This document shows positions 43,357-52,448 of a stretch of DNA of 64,000 nucleotides, piece after piece. The notes beneath the pieces were generated by a model that made no database searches, was not told the DNA's origin, and saw nothing but the letters and a program-made list of their open reading frames with translations. Location: assembly GCF_002844275.1 (NCBI RefSeq), contig NZ_NXGX01000007.1:161083-225082 (forward strand). The letters are read 5' to 3'. Both the position numbers and the translations under genes were made by a program. The DNA comes from Thalassospira lohafexi. GTDB taxonomy: Bacteria > Pseudomonadota > Alphaproteobacteria > Rhodospirillales > Thalassospiraceae. Within the stretch, counting starts at the first letter, position 1. Each line of letters opens with the position of its first letter.

Positions 43357-44229
43357 ATGCGAAAAGGTTTCGACCGTCTCATCGGCGGCGTTGTTATATT
43401 GGTTCTTCTTAGCTTTGCGATGGTGCCCCTTGCATCTGCTGAGACGTTCCGCATGGCTGTCCCAAGAGGTTCTGAGGATAACTTTGCCTTTCAGATCGGT
43501 GCCATCCGGCTGGCCATCGCAAATGCCCCCGGGGATCATCAGTTAGAAATTCTATCGGTTGAGCGTTTAACCCAAACGCGCGCACTCACGATGCTGGGCA
43601 GCGGTGAGATCAATGTCATCTTTGCCGGGTATAACCCTGATTTCAGCGAGGAGTTCCTTCAGGTCGACTTTCCGATTACCCGTGGCTTGCAGGGGTATCG
43701 CCTGTTTGTCATTCGGGCGGACACACAGGCATCCCTGATGAGGGTTAAATCGCTGGAGGACCTTAAGGCTTTTTGCATCGGTTCGGGGCAGGGCTGGGTT
43801 GATACGGCAATTCTGAAAGATGCCGGACTGTGTGTGACAGAGGCACCGCAAAACAACCTGGTTTCAATGCTGGAAAACGACCGGTTTGACATGATGCATC
43901 TGGCGGTGCATGAGGCGCTTAAAAGAGACCGGATCCAGCAACTCAAACGTGCCGGGTTGCGTGTCGAGAAAACACTGTTGTTGCGATATCAGTATGATTT
44001 TTTCACCTATGTCGGCAAGAATGATAAAATCCGGCATTCCTTGCTGGAACAGGGTTTTCAGAACGCGTTTTTCAGCGGGGCGTTTAACGAATACTTCCGT
44101 TCTGATCCTTCTATCGCCGCAGCAATGGATTACATTCGCCAGTCTGACCGGCGTGTGATTGATCTTGATAACCCGGGTATTGGTCCGAAAAACGATCAAA
44201 CGGCAGAGCAATATTGGCTTACTGAGTGA
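43357..44229 (+). CDS. Periplasmic solute-binding-like protein, SBP_bac_3 type
   Basis: A 290-aa exported protein. It has a signal peptide or anchor (MRKGFDRLIGGVVILVLLSF..., cleavage after ASA) followed by ETFRMAVPRGSEDNFAFQI. The body has family 3 periplasmic binding features such as TMLGSGEINVIFAGYNPDFSE and LEDLKAFCIGSGQGW. No permease or ATPase gene is adjacent, so it may be an orphan sensor- or receptor-like protein. ATG 43357 is assumed without a strong ribosome-binding site. It is divergent from znuA across the Zur box. Confidence 0.72.
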   Translation: MRKGFDRLIGGVVILVLLSFAMVPLASAETFRMAVPRGSEDNFAFQIGAIRLAIANAPGDHQLEILSVERLTQTRALTMLGSGEINVIFAGYNPDFSEEFLQVDFPITRGLQGYRLFVIRADTQASLMRVKSLEDLKAFCIGSGQGWVDTAILKDAGLCVTEAPQNNLVSMLENDRFDMMHLAVHEALKRDRIQQLKRAGLRVEKTLLLRYQYDFFTYVGKNDKIRHSLLEQGFQNAFFSGAFNEYFRSDPSIAAAMDYIRQSDRRVIDLDNPGIGPKNDQTAEQYWLTE

Positions 44230-44285
44230 CCTTAATAAGGCTTATTGTTTGACCGTAATATGCATGTTCCATCTGCGAAACGAAA

Positions 44286-44316
44286 AATCCGCACCCGTAG
44301 TTACTGAGTGCGGATT
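44286..44316. terminator. Bidirectional hairpin terminator
   Basis: AATCCGCAC (44286-44294) and GTGCGGATT (44308-44316) form a perfect 9-bp stem between convergent genes, with an A-run on the left and T-rich sequence on the right. Confidence 0.7.
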
Positions 44317-44343
44317 GTAGGTTTTACAGTGCTTTCGGGACTG

Positions 44344-44943
44344 TTACTGGCTTTTAAGCCATGGCAGGAACCCGTCAAGAAAGCGGCTGGTTGCGGGCAT
44401 GAAATGGTTGCCGTGGTGATACATCGGATCAAGGGTGGTGACGATTTTCCGCCCCGGCGAAGTCACCCGGTCATCATAGAAAATCGATCCGGCCTTGTTG
44501 GCATTGATCAGGGATGTGGCTCCTGCGGGTGGGGTCAGTAATCCGTGGTGATGCCAGGTTGCATCGGCAAGTTTGACATAATCAAACAGGCTATGCTCCG
44601 GTTCGGCGACCTCAAGGTTCAGGGACCCGCCTTCTTTCCACCACCAGAAATTGGTCGGCGTGAAACGCCAATTGATATCATCAAGCCATTTGTCTGGTCC
44701 TGTCGATCCCATCGCGACAACGGTTTTGCCGTCATTTAGGAAATCGGCAAACAGTTTGCGATGGGCGACCAAATGGGCCGGGTCGGTCCGGCATGGCACA
44801 ATCAGGGTGGTGATGGCAGATAAATTCGTCTTACACAGATCACGGATATAGATTGCCTGATCAAAAAAATGACCAAAGCGGTCTTCGTGGATAACCCGGT
44901 GATGGTAATAGGTCCCTGTATCAATGATTGCTATTTTGCCCAT
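44344..44943 (-). CDS. Glutamine-amidotransferase-fold-like protein B (hypothetical)
   Basis: A 199-aa cytoplasmic protein. It starts MGKIAIIDTGTYYHHRVIHE, and has a Rossmann-like LSAITTLIVPCRTDPAHL strand-turn and DGKTVVAMGSTGPDKWL, resembling the class I glutamine amidotransferase/ThuA fold. The PCRTDP Cys is in a suggestive place, but I see no complete Cys-His-Glu triad. Its ATG overlaps the stop of gene A, with GGAGG upstream. It is last in the operon with a peptide/nickel-type ABC importer. No function can be named. Confidence 0.65.
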   Translation of the reverse strand: MGKIAIIDTGTYYHHRVIHEDRFGHFFDQAIYIRDLCKTNLSAITTLIVPCRTDPAHLVAHRKLFADFLNDGKTVVAMGSTGPDKWLDDINWRFTPTNFWWWKEGGSLNLEVAEPEHSLFDYVKLADATWHHHGLLTPPAGATSLINANKAGSIFYDDRVTSPGRKIVTTLDPMYHHGNHFMPATSRFLDGFLPWLKSQ

Positions 44944-45554
44944 CATTCCCCTCCTGCCCAAGCGCAGAGTTGCGGGACGATGCGCGAGGTACTGTTTTGC
45001 GAACCGATATACATCCAAAGATCATTGCCCGAATGCATCAATATCCGCCCGCCCTTGGGGCGTTCATATAGCCAGTCACACACCAGTTGTTCTTTGCCCA
45101 GAACATGAAGAGGGATGGCGCCATCAGGGGGCGGGTTGCTGCCACGGGCATAAAATCCGGCGACACCGCGTTTGAAGGTGAGGTCATTGCAATCAACGCC
45201 GTCAAACACCGGATGGTGATTGACGCGATAGATCATCAGATTTTCAAGCGACTGACGTTCAAGGGGGACGAACGGTTTTAGTTCTGGCAGCATCGGCCAG
45301 GCAACATGTCCGTTAAAAACAAGCGTTCCGCCCTGGTCGAGAAATGTTGTGATCTGATCGGATCGGGTGCCCACAAAGCGTTGATCTATATGCGCAGGCA
45401 AGATTAGGGCCGCAAATTGCGATAAATCGGTCTTGTCCAGATCATATTGATCGACAAAGGCGGTATTGGGGGCATGCGATCCGATATCGGGCAAATCATC
45501 ACCCGCCCCCTTGATCGGATTTATAAAAAGGCAAATTCCCATCGGTTGGCTCAT
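44943..45554 (-). CDS. Glutamine-amidotransferase-fold-like protein A (hypothetical)
   Basis: A 203-aa protein similar in layout to gene B: MSQPMGICLFINPIKGAGDD, LSQFAALILPAHIDQRF and LDQGGTLVFNGHVAW. The order strand - acidic helix - GTLVFNGH resembles ThuA or amidotransferase-type domains. It ends AWAGGE with TGA overlapping the next ATG. The pair may act together as a heterodimer, perhaps handling the imported ligand. This is inference from operon position only. Confidence 0.65.
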   Translation of the reverse strand: MSQPMGICLFINPIKGAGDDLPDIGSHAPNTAFVDQYDLDKTDLSQFAALILPAHIDQRFVGTRSDQITTFLDQGGTLVFNGHVAWPMLPELKPFVPLERQSLENLMIYRVNHHPVFDGVDCNDLTFKRGVAGFYARGSNPPPDGAIPLHVLGKEQLVCDWLYERPKGGRILMHSGNDLWMYIGSQNSTSRIVPQLCAWAGGE

Positions 45555-45579
45555 TGCGATGTTGCGGGAAAGACGAAAA

Positions 45580-45605
45580 CCACCCCCGGCGGTTGCCGGA
45601 GGTGG
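45580..45605 (-). other. Hairpin between binding-protein gene and gene A
   Basis: CCACC-CCCGGC and GCCGG-A-GGTGG (45580-45605) form a GC-rich stem in the 62-base gap after the binding-protein gene. It could limit read-through or protect the upstream mRNA. Confidence 0.45.
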
Positions 45606-45616
45606 AACAGTGCGGA

Positions 45617-47152
45617 TTACTTCGAAACGTTTTTGAAATCAAAGAAGAAGCCGGACGGATGAATGCGATAGCCCTTAACATCCTTGGTCGCGGCCACGAC
45701 AAACACCTTATGCACCAGCGGAATAATCGGGGCATCGTCATGCAGGATGTTCATCGCCTTTTTATAGGTCGCATCCTTCTCTGTGCCCGCATCAAGGGTG
45801 CGGCCCGTATCCACAGCGGCGTCAAATTCGGTGTTTTCCCAGAATTGATAGTTCAGGCCTGCTTTGGAATGGAATTGTGATTTCAGGTGCAGGTCCGGGT
45901 GGCCGGTCATTTCCGGGGTCCAGAACACGACGGAAATGTCATATTCGCCGCGTTTGACCAGATCAAGCATCCCGCCCCACGTATACATCTGAACATCGGT
46001 GGCAATGCCTTGCTGGTTTAAAAGGGCAGCCATTGCTTCGGTGATCATTGGCATTTCGGTGCGCGAGGTATAGCTGAGAATCCGCAAGGTCAGCTGCTCG
46101 CCATCCTTGGTCCATTTGCCGTCGGTTTTTTCATACCCGGCATCGGTCAAAAGCGAGGCGGCCCGTTCCGGGTTGAGGCTGTATTTGCTGTCGGCCTGCG
46201 GGGCCCAGTCAAATTCGGGCGCAAAGAATTCCCATGCCGGTTCACCTATGCCATCAAGGGCACCTTCGACAATCAGGTTACGGTCCACCAGCGCGTTGAC
46301 CGCACGGCGGATGCGCACATCGGAAAGCGGGCTTTTGTCACCGGCATTGAATGCGCCGTAATACAGGCCGGATGTTGGTTGTTCGTAAACCTTGAAATCC
46401 GCGTCCTTCGACAGACGTTTGACATCGGATGGCAGCATGTTGGTGACAAAATCAATTTCGCCTGCTTCAAGCGCCAGAGTTCGTGAATTATGATCGGGGA
46501 TATAGCGATAGACGATCTTTTCAAGGGCCGGTTTTTCACCCCAATAGCCGTCAAAGCGGGTGACAATCGTACGGTCCTGTTTGCGGTACTCTTCGAATTT
46601 CCACGGGCCGGTGCCGACTGGTTTGACGAATTCGCCGGCCTCATCAAACGACGATTTGGCGTAAACCACGGTGATCGCATCGGTCAGTTGATTGGGCAGG
46701 GCGGCATAGGGTTCGGTGTTTTCAATTTCGAGAACCAGCGGCGATACGGCGGTCATGGATTTGATGTTCAAAAGATCGGCCGCATAGGGCAGCAATGCAA
46801 CCACCCGTTCGAGCGAGAATTTGACCGCCTCGGCATCCAGTTTGGTGCCGTCATGGAAAACAACATTTTCACGCAGGTTAAAACGCCAGACTGTTGGTGA
46901 AACCCGTTCCCACGACGTTGCCAGCCCCGGGATTGGTTTCAGGTCGTAATCAAGCTTTACCAGCGTATCGAGGATTTCGCTTTCATTGAAAAACCTTGAG
47001 CGGCGCGGCTTCATCGCCAGGGGCTGTGATTCCCACATGGTGCCAATGATAAGGGTATTGTCGTCTGATGCCTTGGCATCTTGCGATGTGGCGCCAAAAG
47101 TGCCCAGTGCAAGTGCTGCGATGGCAACCCCAAGAAGTGTTCTTTTGATCAT
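45617..47152 (-). CDS. Peptide/nickel-type ABC transporter binding protein (SBP_bac_5)
   Basis: A 511-aa periplasmic protein. A signal peptide (MIKRTLLGVAIAALALG..., cleavage near AKA) is followed by NTLIIGTMWESQPLAMKP. The DppA/OppA/NikA family blocks are VFHDGTKLDAEAVKFSLERV, GTGPWKFEEYRKQDRTIV and YRYIPDHNSRTLALEAGEID. Ligand cannot be told from sequence. The location next to metal transport genes makes a metallophore or nickel complex possible, but dipeptides are equally likely. It belongs with the permeases at 47167 and 48018. Confidence 0.9.
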   Translation of the reverse strand: MIKRTLLGVAIAALALGTFGATSQDAKASDDNTLIIGTMWESQPLAMKPRRSRFFNESEILDTLVKLDYDLKPIPGLATSWERVSPTVWRFNLRENVVFHDGTKLDAEAVKFSLERVVALLPYAADLLNIKSMTAVSPLVLEIENTEPYAALPNQLTDAITVVYAKSSFDEAGEFVKPVGTGPWKFEEYRKQDRTIVTRFDGYWGEKPALEKIVYRYIPDHNSRTLALEAGEIDFVTNMLPSDVKRLSKDADFKVYEQPTSGLYYGAFNAGDKSPLSDVRIRRAVNALVDRNLIVEGALDGIGEPAWEFFAPEFDWAPQADSKYSLNPERAASLLTDAGYEKTDGKWTKDGEQLTLRILSYTSRTEMPMITEAMAALLNQQGIATDVQMYTWGGMLDLVKRGEYDISVVFWTPEMTGHPDLHLKSQFHSKAGLNYQFWENTEFDAAVDTGRTLDAGTEKDATYKKAMNILHDDAPIIPLVHKVFVVAATKDVKGYRIHPSGFFFDFKNVSK

Positions 47153-47166
47153 CTTACTGTCTCTAT

Positions 47167-48018
47167 TTAATGAAGGTAGTTGATCTGACGCACCCGGAAA
47201 CGGTCTCCCAACATGTCTCCGAGCAGGTTGACCGCCACGACGAAGGCCGCGATGGTCAGGCCCGGTGCAAGCACCAGACGCGGATAGTCACGCAAGTAAT
47301 TGCGAGATTCGGCAATCATCAAACCCCATTCCGGTGTGCCCGGCTCAACCCCGAGTCCAAGGAAGCTCAGCCCGGCGAACGCCAGAATGGCCCATGACAT
47401 GGAATAGGCGCTTAAGGTCAAAAGCGGCCCGATGATGTTTGGAAGAATATGGCGGACGGCGATGCGGTGGCGTCGTGCGCCAAGAGCAACGGCGGCCATG
47501 ACATAGGGTTTGGATCGTTCGACGATCACCGCGTTGCGCACAACCCGTGCGTAATCGGTCCAATGCACACACATCAGGGCGATGATGACGGCCTTAAGCC
47601 CCAATCCGAGCGTCCCGGCAATAATCATACAAATGGCAAGGGCCGGAAAAACCGACATGCCTTCGCAAAACCGCATCATCGCGCGATCCAGAACGCCGCC
47701 AACCATACCGGCAATCGCACCGATCAGGCTGCCGATCAGGGATGCACAGACCACAACGGCCATCGCCGATGCGGTGGTCAGGCGCGCGCCATAAAGTAAC
47801 CGCGACAAAACACAGCGGCCCATGGCGTCGGTACCAAGCGGATAGTCAAAACTGGGCGGCTTGAGCCGATACAGGAATTGCACCGTGTGGGGATCGTGCG
47901 GGGCAAAAAAAGGCAGGATCAGAACCGCAAGGATGACAGCGATCATAAAGGTGGCATAGCCCCGCCAATGATGGGAGGTGCCCAATAGCTTGCCGCGGGT
48001 AAAGGACATTTTTTGCAT
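47167..48018 (-). CDS. Peptide/nickel-type ABC permease, DppC/NikC-like
   Basis: A 283-aa inner-membrane permease with about six helices. The HDPHTVQFLYRLKPPS and DYPLGTDAMGRCVLSRLLYGAR segments are typical of DppC/NikC N-terminal regions, and KPYVMAAVALGARRHRIAVRH is the EAA loop. The start ATG 48018 overlaps the stop of the DppB-like gene (TAATG). It ends 15 bases before the binding-protein gene. No ATP-binding subunits follow. Confidence 0.9.
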   Translation of the reverse strand: MQKMSFTRGKLLGTSHHWRGYATFMIAVILAVLILPFFAPHDPHTVQFLYRLKPPSFDYPLGTDAMGRCVLSRLLYGARLTTASAMAVVVCASLIGSLIGAIAGMVGGVLDRAMMRFCEGMSVFPALAICMIIAGTLGLGLKAVIIALMCVHWTDYARVVRNAVIVERSKPYVMAAVALGARRHRIAVRHILPNIIGPLLTLSAYSMSWAILAFAGLSFLGLGVEPGTPEWGLMIAESRNYLRDYPRLVLAPGLTIAAFVVAVNLLGDMLGDRFRVRQINYLH

Positions 48019-48956
48019 TACACGATTTCCCGGGTGCGCGGATCGTATAGGGCAATGGCAATATCAACCGCCAGATTGACCAGAATGTAGGATGCGGCGA
48101 CAAGCAGGAAACAGGCCTGAATGGCGGGGTAATCCCGGTTCAAAAGTGATTCCACCAGAAACCGCCCGATGCCCGGCCAGGCAAACAGGGTTTCGACAAT
48201 GATCATGCCATCAAAAATCCGCGCGAACTGCATGCCTGAAAACGTCAGAAGTCCCGGCGCAATGTTCGGGATTGCGTGGCGTAAAACAGTGCGTAACCGG
48301 CTCGCACCTTTGGCCTTGGCGGTGCGGATATAGGGTTTCGACAGTTCTTCAAGCAGGCTGCCCCGCACATAACGCGACAAAACACCGGCAACCGAGGTCG
48401 CAATCACAAGGGTTGGTAAAACCGCATGCGCCCACGTGCCATGCCCGCCGGTTGGCAACCAGCCAAGGACAAGCGAAAACAGCAATGCGAGTAACAGCGC
48501 ATACCAGAAATTGGGGATCGACATGCCGATAACGCTGATCATGCCGGCGATCCGGTCGATCTTGCTTCCGGGGTAGCGCGCACAGAGCACACCCAGCGGA
48601 ATCGCAATCGCAAGGGCGGTGACGAGGGATAGGACCGCGAGTATCAACGACTGACCCAGACGCAGGGCGATATCATTTATGATCGGTTCATCGGTGATGA
48701 AGGACTTGCCAAGATCGCCCTGCAGTAACGCAAAAAGCCATCGGGCATATTGCTGGGGCAGGGGATCATCAAGGCCGTTGCTTGCGGCGAACTGCTGGAC
48801 CTGCGATGCGTCGGGCAGGGTGCCATCCATCTGCGCCATCAGCAGGATTTCGGCAAAATCGCCGGGCATCAAACGCAGCAAGGCAAAGCCGACGACAGAA
48901 ACGACGAACAGCAGTATCAAGGCATGCGTCATGCGGGCGATCAGGCGAGATGCCAT
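48018..48956 (-). CDS. Peptide/nickel-type ABC permease, DppB/NikB-like
   Basis: A 312-aa permease. MASRLIARMTHALILLFVVS begins the first helix, GLDDPLPQQYARWL and GDLGKSFITDEPI are diagnostic of the DppB family, and PYIRTAKAKGASRLRTVLRH is the EAA loop. ATG 48956 is chosen because AAAGG lies seven bases upstream. The open frame continues to 48989. First gene of the minus-strand operon 48956-44344. An inverted repeat (49011-49067) lies in its upstream region. Confidence 0.9.
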   Translation of the reverse strand: MASRLIARMTHALILLFVVSVVGFALLRLMPGDFAEILLMAQMDGTLPDASQVQQFAASNGLDDPLPQQYARWLFALLQGDLGKSFITDEPIINDIALRLGQSLILAVLSLVTALAIAIPLGVLCARYPGSKIDRIAGMISVIGMSIPNFWYALLLALLFSLVLGWLPTGGHGTWAHAVLPTLVIATSVAGVLSRYVRGSLLEELSKPYIRTAKAKGASRLRTVLRHAIPNIAPGLLTFSGMQFARIFDGMIIVETLFAWPGIGRFLVESLLNRDYPAIQACFLLVAASYILVNLAVDIAIALYDPRTREIV

Positions 48957-49340
48957 CAAACGACCTTTCAAGCCGGTACGCGGGTTCAAAATTTTGGGGC
49001 GATGGGTCTTCGAAATTAATAAGCATTCTCAAAGATATGATGCAACTGATTTTAATTCTTAATTTCGATAAAATGGTTCATCTGGATTGAAACTGGCAAC
49101 TCACTGCTAACTAAGCGCGCGACGATCACAAATGAAACGCGCAATGAGTGAATAAGTTGACTTATGTAAACCTTGAGATGGTGATTTGCGCAATGGGGGA
49201 TATTGCGGTCCCGGACGTGAGAATGTCGTGCGGGCGTGCCGCGGTCTTGCAAGAAAATATAAGACCGCGTTGGTTATCGCGATTTGGGTTGCCTCAAATG
49301 CAATGGGCTTTAATCAGATCACCTTGGACAGGGTGGGCGA
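48957..49340. other. 384-base intergenic region with inverted repeat
   Basis: No gene seen. CGAAATTAA (49011-49019) and TTAATTTCG (49059-49067) are perfect inverted repeats 40 bases apart, upstream of the ABC operon, and may be regulator sites. Confidence 0.35.
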
Positions 49341-50945
49341 TCAGGCCGCACTCAGGTCATCGGGTGTGTAGTTTGTTTCATGCAGGATTTCGCCGGTTTT
49401 GTAATCGATGGCCTGAAGCGTGACGCCATATCCCCAAAGTTGCCCGATATAGCCCAGCGTCATTTCGGCTTCGGCCTTTTCAAGGCGGATGCCTTCATGC
49501 TCGGTGTGCTGGACATACAGTTGGCGGTTGCCGCGAATATCAACGTCGACGATCTGCATGTCAGGTTCACGCACCGAAACATCATGCATGCGTGCCAGTG
49601 ACCGACGCACTCGGCGATAGCCGTTATCATCATGGATGGCGGCGACTTCAAGATGGGGCGATGCACTTTGATCATCAATCATGAACATACGCATATCGCG
49701 CATGACCTTGGGCGACAGAAACTGCAAGATGAAGCTTTCGTCGCGGTAATTGGCCCAGGCGTCTTTGAGTGTTTCGACCGGTTCATTATTGCCCGCGATA
49801 TCGGGGAACCATTTGCGGTCTTCGTCGGTGGGATCAACGCACATGCGGTGGATGTCCTGCATCATGGCAAAACCCAGTGCATAGGGGTTGAACCCCGAAT
49901 AGCGTTGGTCATCAAATTCGGCCTGAAAAACCACCCGTGAATGGGAATCGATGAATTCCATCATCGCCCCTTCGGACACCAGTCCCTTGTCATAGAGGCT
50001 GTTCATGATGGAATAGTGGACGTAACAGGCACAGCCTTCGTTCATCACTTTGGTTTGTTTTTGCGGATAGAAATACTGTCCGATATTGCGCACGATGCGC
50101 AGGATTTCACGTTCCCACAACTGCATGGCAGGCGCGTTTTTTTCCAGGAAGTACAGAAGGTTTTCTTCGGGCAGGCCAAATTGCGCCCGGCGTTCTTCGA
50201 TCCGCATTTTGCGTTGGATCTCGTCAATGTCCTGATCGTCGGTGTCGGTCTGGGGCAGAGTGCGCCACAGATCGTTATAGGTTTCGTCTTCGTATTTCGC
50301 GCGTTCGCGTTCGCGTTCAAGCTCAACCGCCAGATTGGGCTTTTCCGGGTGGGAATAGCGGTTAACCCCCTGTTCCATCAGGGCGTGCGCGGCATCAAGG
50401 ACGCGTTCAACCGCATCAAAGCCATAGCGATCCTCGCACTTGGCGATATAGCGTTTGGCAAATTGCAGGTAATCAAGAATGCCATCCGCATCGGTCCATT
50501 GTTTGAACAGATAGTTGTTTTTGAAAAAGTGATTATGACCAAAGGCGGCATGGGCCATCACCAGTGCCTGCATGACGATGGTGTTTTCCTCCATCACGTA
50601 GGAAATGCACGGGTTGGAGTTGATCACGATTTCATAGGCCAGCCCCTGATAGCCTTTGCGATACATCACATCATCGCGCACGAAGCGTTTGCCAAACGAC
50701 CAGTGGTGATACATGAGCGGCATGCCAATCGATGAATAGGCATCCAGCATCTGTTCGGATGTGATGACCTCGACCTGATTGGCATAGACATCAAGTTTCA
50801 GCTCATTCAGGGCGATGTCTTCAATCGCGTCATAGGTGTTTTTGAGCGTATCAAAATCCCAATCCGCCCCGTTGAACAAAAGCTTGCTGGCCGGTTCGGA
50901 CGTTTCGGGGGCGGTGGTGGTGTTGCTGTGCGATGATGTGCTCAT
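49341..50945 (-). CDS. SpoVR family protein (YcgB-like)
   Basis: A 534-aa cytoplasmic protein of the SpoVR family. GMPLMYHHWSFGKRF, AYEIVINSNPCISYVMEENT and ALVMAHAAFGHNHFFKNNY are diagnostic, and NEGCACYVHYSIMNSLYDKG follows. Its molecular role is unknown. The gene is third in the prkA-yeaH-spoVR operon, found widely in bacteria and induced in stationary phase or nitrogen stress in E. coli (yeaG-yeaH-ycgB). Its start overlaps the yeaH stop by four bases (ATGA). Confidence 0.93.
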   Translation of the reverse strand: MSTSSHSNTTTAPETSEPASKLLFNGADWDFDTLKNTYDAIEDIALNELKLDVYANQVEVITSEQMLDAYSSIGMPLMYHHWSFGKRFVRDDVMYRKGYQGLAYEIVINSNPCISYVMEENTIVMQALVMAHAAFGHNHFFKNNYLFKQWTDADGILDYLQFAKRYIAKCEDRYGFDAVERVLDAAHALMEQGVNRYSHPEKPNLAVELERERERAKYEDETYNDLWRTLPQTDTDDQDIDEIQRKMRIEERRAQFGLPEENLLYFLEKNAPAMQLWEREILRIVRNIGQYFYPQKQTKVMNEGCACYVHYSIMNSLYDKGLVSEGAMMEFIDSHSRVVFQAEFDDQRYSGFNPYALGFAMMQDIHRMCVDPTDEDRKWFPDIAGNNEPVETLKDAWANYRDESFILQFLSPKVMRDMRMFMIDDQSASPHLEVAAIHDDNGYRRVRRSLARMHDVSVREPDMQIVDVDIRGNRQLYVQHTEHEGIRLEKAEAEMTLGYIGQLWGYGVTLQAIDYKTGEILHETNYTPDDLSAA

Positions 50946-52279
50946 GTCTTGGCCTCAGCGCGGTTTTTGGCAAAGAGTTCGCGAAATACCGGAAAGATAT
51001 CCGCAGCCTTGGTCACCCGTTTAAGCGAAAACCGGGGATTGACGGCCGCAAGTGGGGCATAGGACTTCCAAAGGGCGGTTTCCCCCTCGGCTGCGGCAAA
51101 GATTTCGGCCTCTCGCTCATCCGTGATTTCGATATAGGCGTAATACTGGCATTTGGGCAGGAGGTCTTCGGCCAGAAGGGCGGTGCATTTTGCGCCGTCA
51201 TTTGAATAGTTGTCGCCATCGGAGGCTTGCGCGGCATAGATGTTCCACTGATCGGTGGGATAGCGGTCTTTGAGCACCTTTTTCATTTCTTCAAGCGCGG
51301 TGGAGACAATTGTGCCACCGGTTTCGCGCGAATAGAAAAAGGTTTCCTCATCCACCTCGGATGCGCGCGATGTATGGCGGATAAACACCACATCGACATG
51401 TTCGTAGCGGCGATGCAAAAACAAATGCAGCAGCATGAAGAACCGTTTGCCCAGTTCTTTCATCTGTTCGGACATCGATCCCGACACATCCATAAGGCAG
51501 AACATTACGGCCTGAGTATTCGGATCGGGAATTTGTTGAAACTGGTTATAGCGGGTGTCGATCGGATCAATGAACGGGATCGACTTCATGCGGCGTTTGG
51601 CGTTTTCCAGATCAGCCAAAAGCGCATGGAGCTTTTCATCATCAGGTTTGGTCAATTTGCCCGACGGGCGTTTATCGGCCTTTTCCTGAAGGGCGGTGAT
51701 TTGGTCTTCGAGGTCGCGGATTTCATCGGTTTTGGGGCGGCGCAAGCCAATGCGCCGGGCCAGTGAATTGCGCATGGTGCGCACCAAACTTAAATTGGCC
51801 GGGGTGCCCTGCACGGAAAAACCGGCACGCGCATTTCGAAATGCCGTGGTTTGTTTGAGGCTTTTTTTCAAAAGATCAGGCAGTTCGAGGTCTTCAAAGA
51901 AGATATCGAGAAACTCGTCACGGGTGAGCGTGAATTGAAATTCATCCTCGCCATCCCCGTCCGGGCTTGCCTTTGACCCACCGGCGCCGCCACCGTCTTC
52001 GTTGGGGCGTGCGACGCGGTCGCCCTGAACAAATTTCTTGTTGCCCGGCAGAACGTAATCACGGTTGCCGCCTCGGCGTGCATGATGAAATCCCGGTTCT
52101 TTGAGCGTCTTGCCCGGAATGATCACCTGATCGCCGTTGTTGATGTCGGTAATGCCACGGGTGCGAATGGATTCTTCGACGGCCTTTTTGATTTGGGCCT
52201 TTGCACGGCGCATGAAGCGTTGCCGGTTGCCAAGGCTTTTGCCAGTGGGATTTTTACGGCGGTCGACGATGTAAAGCAT
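50942..52279 (-). CDS. YeaH/YhbH family protein (DUF444)
   Basis: A 445-aa protein. MLYIVDRRKNPTGKSLGNRQ and FMRRAKAQIKKAVEESIRTR are the typical N-terminus, followed by a glycine-rich acidic region (EDGGGAGGSK). The C-terminal half has a VWA-like MIDAS pattern, DVSGSMSEQM, in the region VMFCLMDVSGSM. ATG 52279 starts at the conserved MLYIVDRR. Adjacent prkA and spoVR are its usual partners. VWA proteins partnering with AAA+ ATPases may form a regulatory complex with PrkA. Confidence 0.92.
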   Translation of the reverse strand: MLYIVDRRKNPTGKSLGNRQRFMRRAKAQIKKAVEESIRTRGITDINNGDQVIIPGKTLKEPGFHHARRGGNRDYVLPGNKKFVQGDRVARPNEDGGGAGGSKASPDGDGEDEFQFTLTRDEFLDIFFEDLELPDLLKKSLKQTTAFRNARAGFSVQGTPANLSLVRTMRNSLARRIGLRRPKTDEIRDLEDQITALQEKADKRPSGKLTKPDDEKLHALLADLENAKRRMKSIPFIDPIDTRYNQFQQIPDPNTQAVMFCLMDVSGSMSEQMKELGKRFFMLLHLFLHRRYEHVDVVFIRHTSRASEVDEETFFYSRETGGTIVSTALEEMKKVLKDRYPTDQWNIYAAQASDGDNYSNDGAKCTALLAEDLLPKCQYYAYIEITDEREAEIFAAAEGETALWKSYAPLAAVNPRFSLKRVTKAADIFPVFRELFAKNRAEAKT

Positions 52280-52392
52280 GGGCGGTAACATCCTTGCACG
52301 GGGTCATGTGCGTTGTGTGCGGGGGCTTTTGCCCGCTTAAGGCACACACAGGAAACAGCAAACAGACTGCATCCATGGTGGTCGGAAGAAGG

Positions 52393-52426
52393 GCACCGGA
52401 CGGACAAGGGGAAAACCGTCCGGTGC
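52393..52426 (-). other. Hairpin between prkA and yeaH
   Basis: GCACCGGACGG (52393-52403) and CCGTCCGGTGC (52416-52426) form a perfect 11-bp stem in the 170-base gap after prkA. No U-tract; likely mRNA processing or stabilisation. Confidence 0.55.
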
Positions 52427-52448
52427 GGTCGGTAAGCCACGTTTTGGC

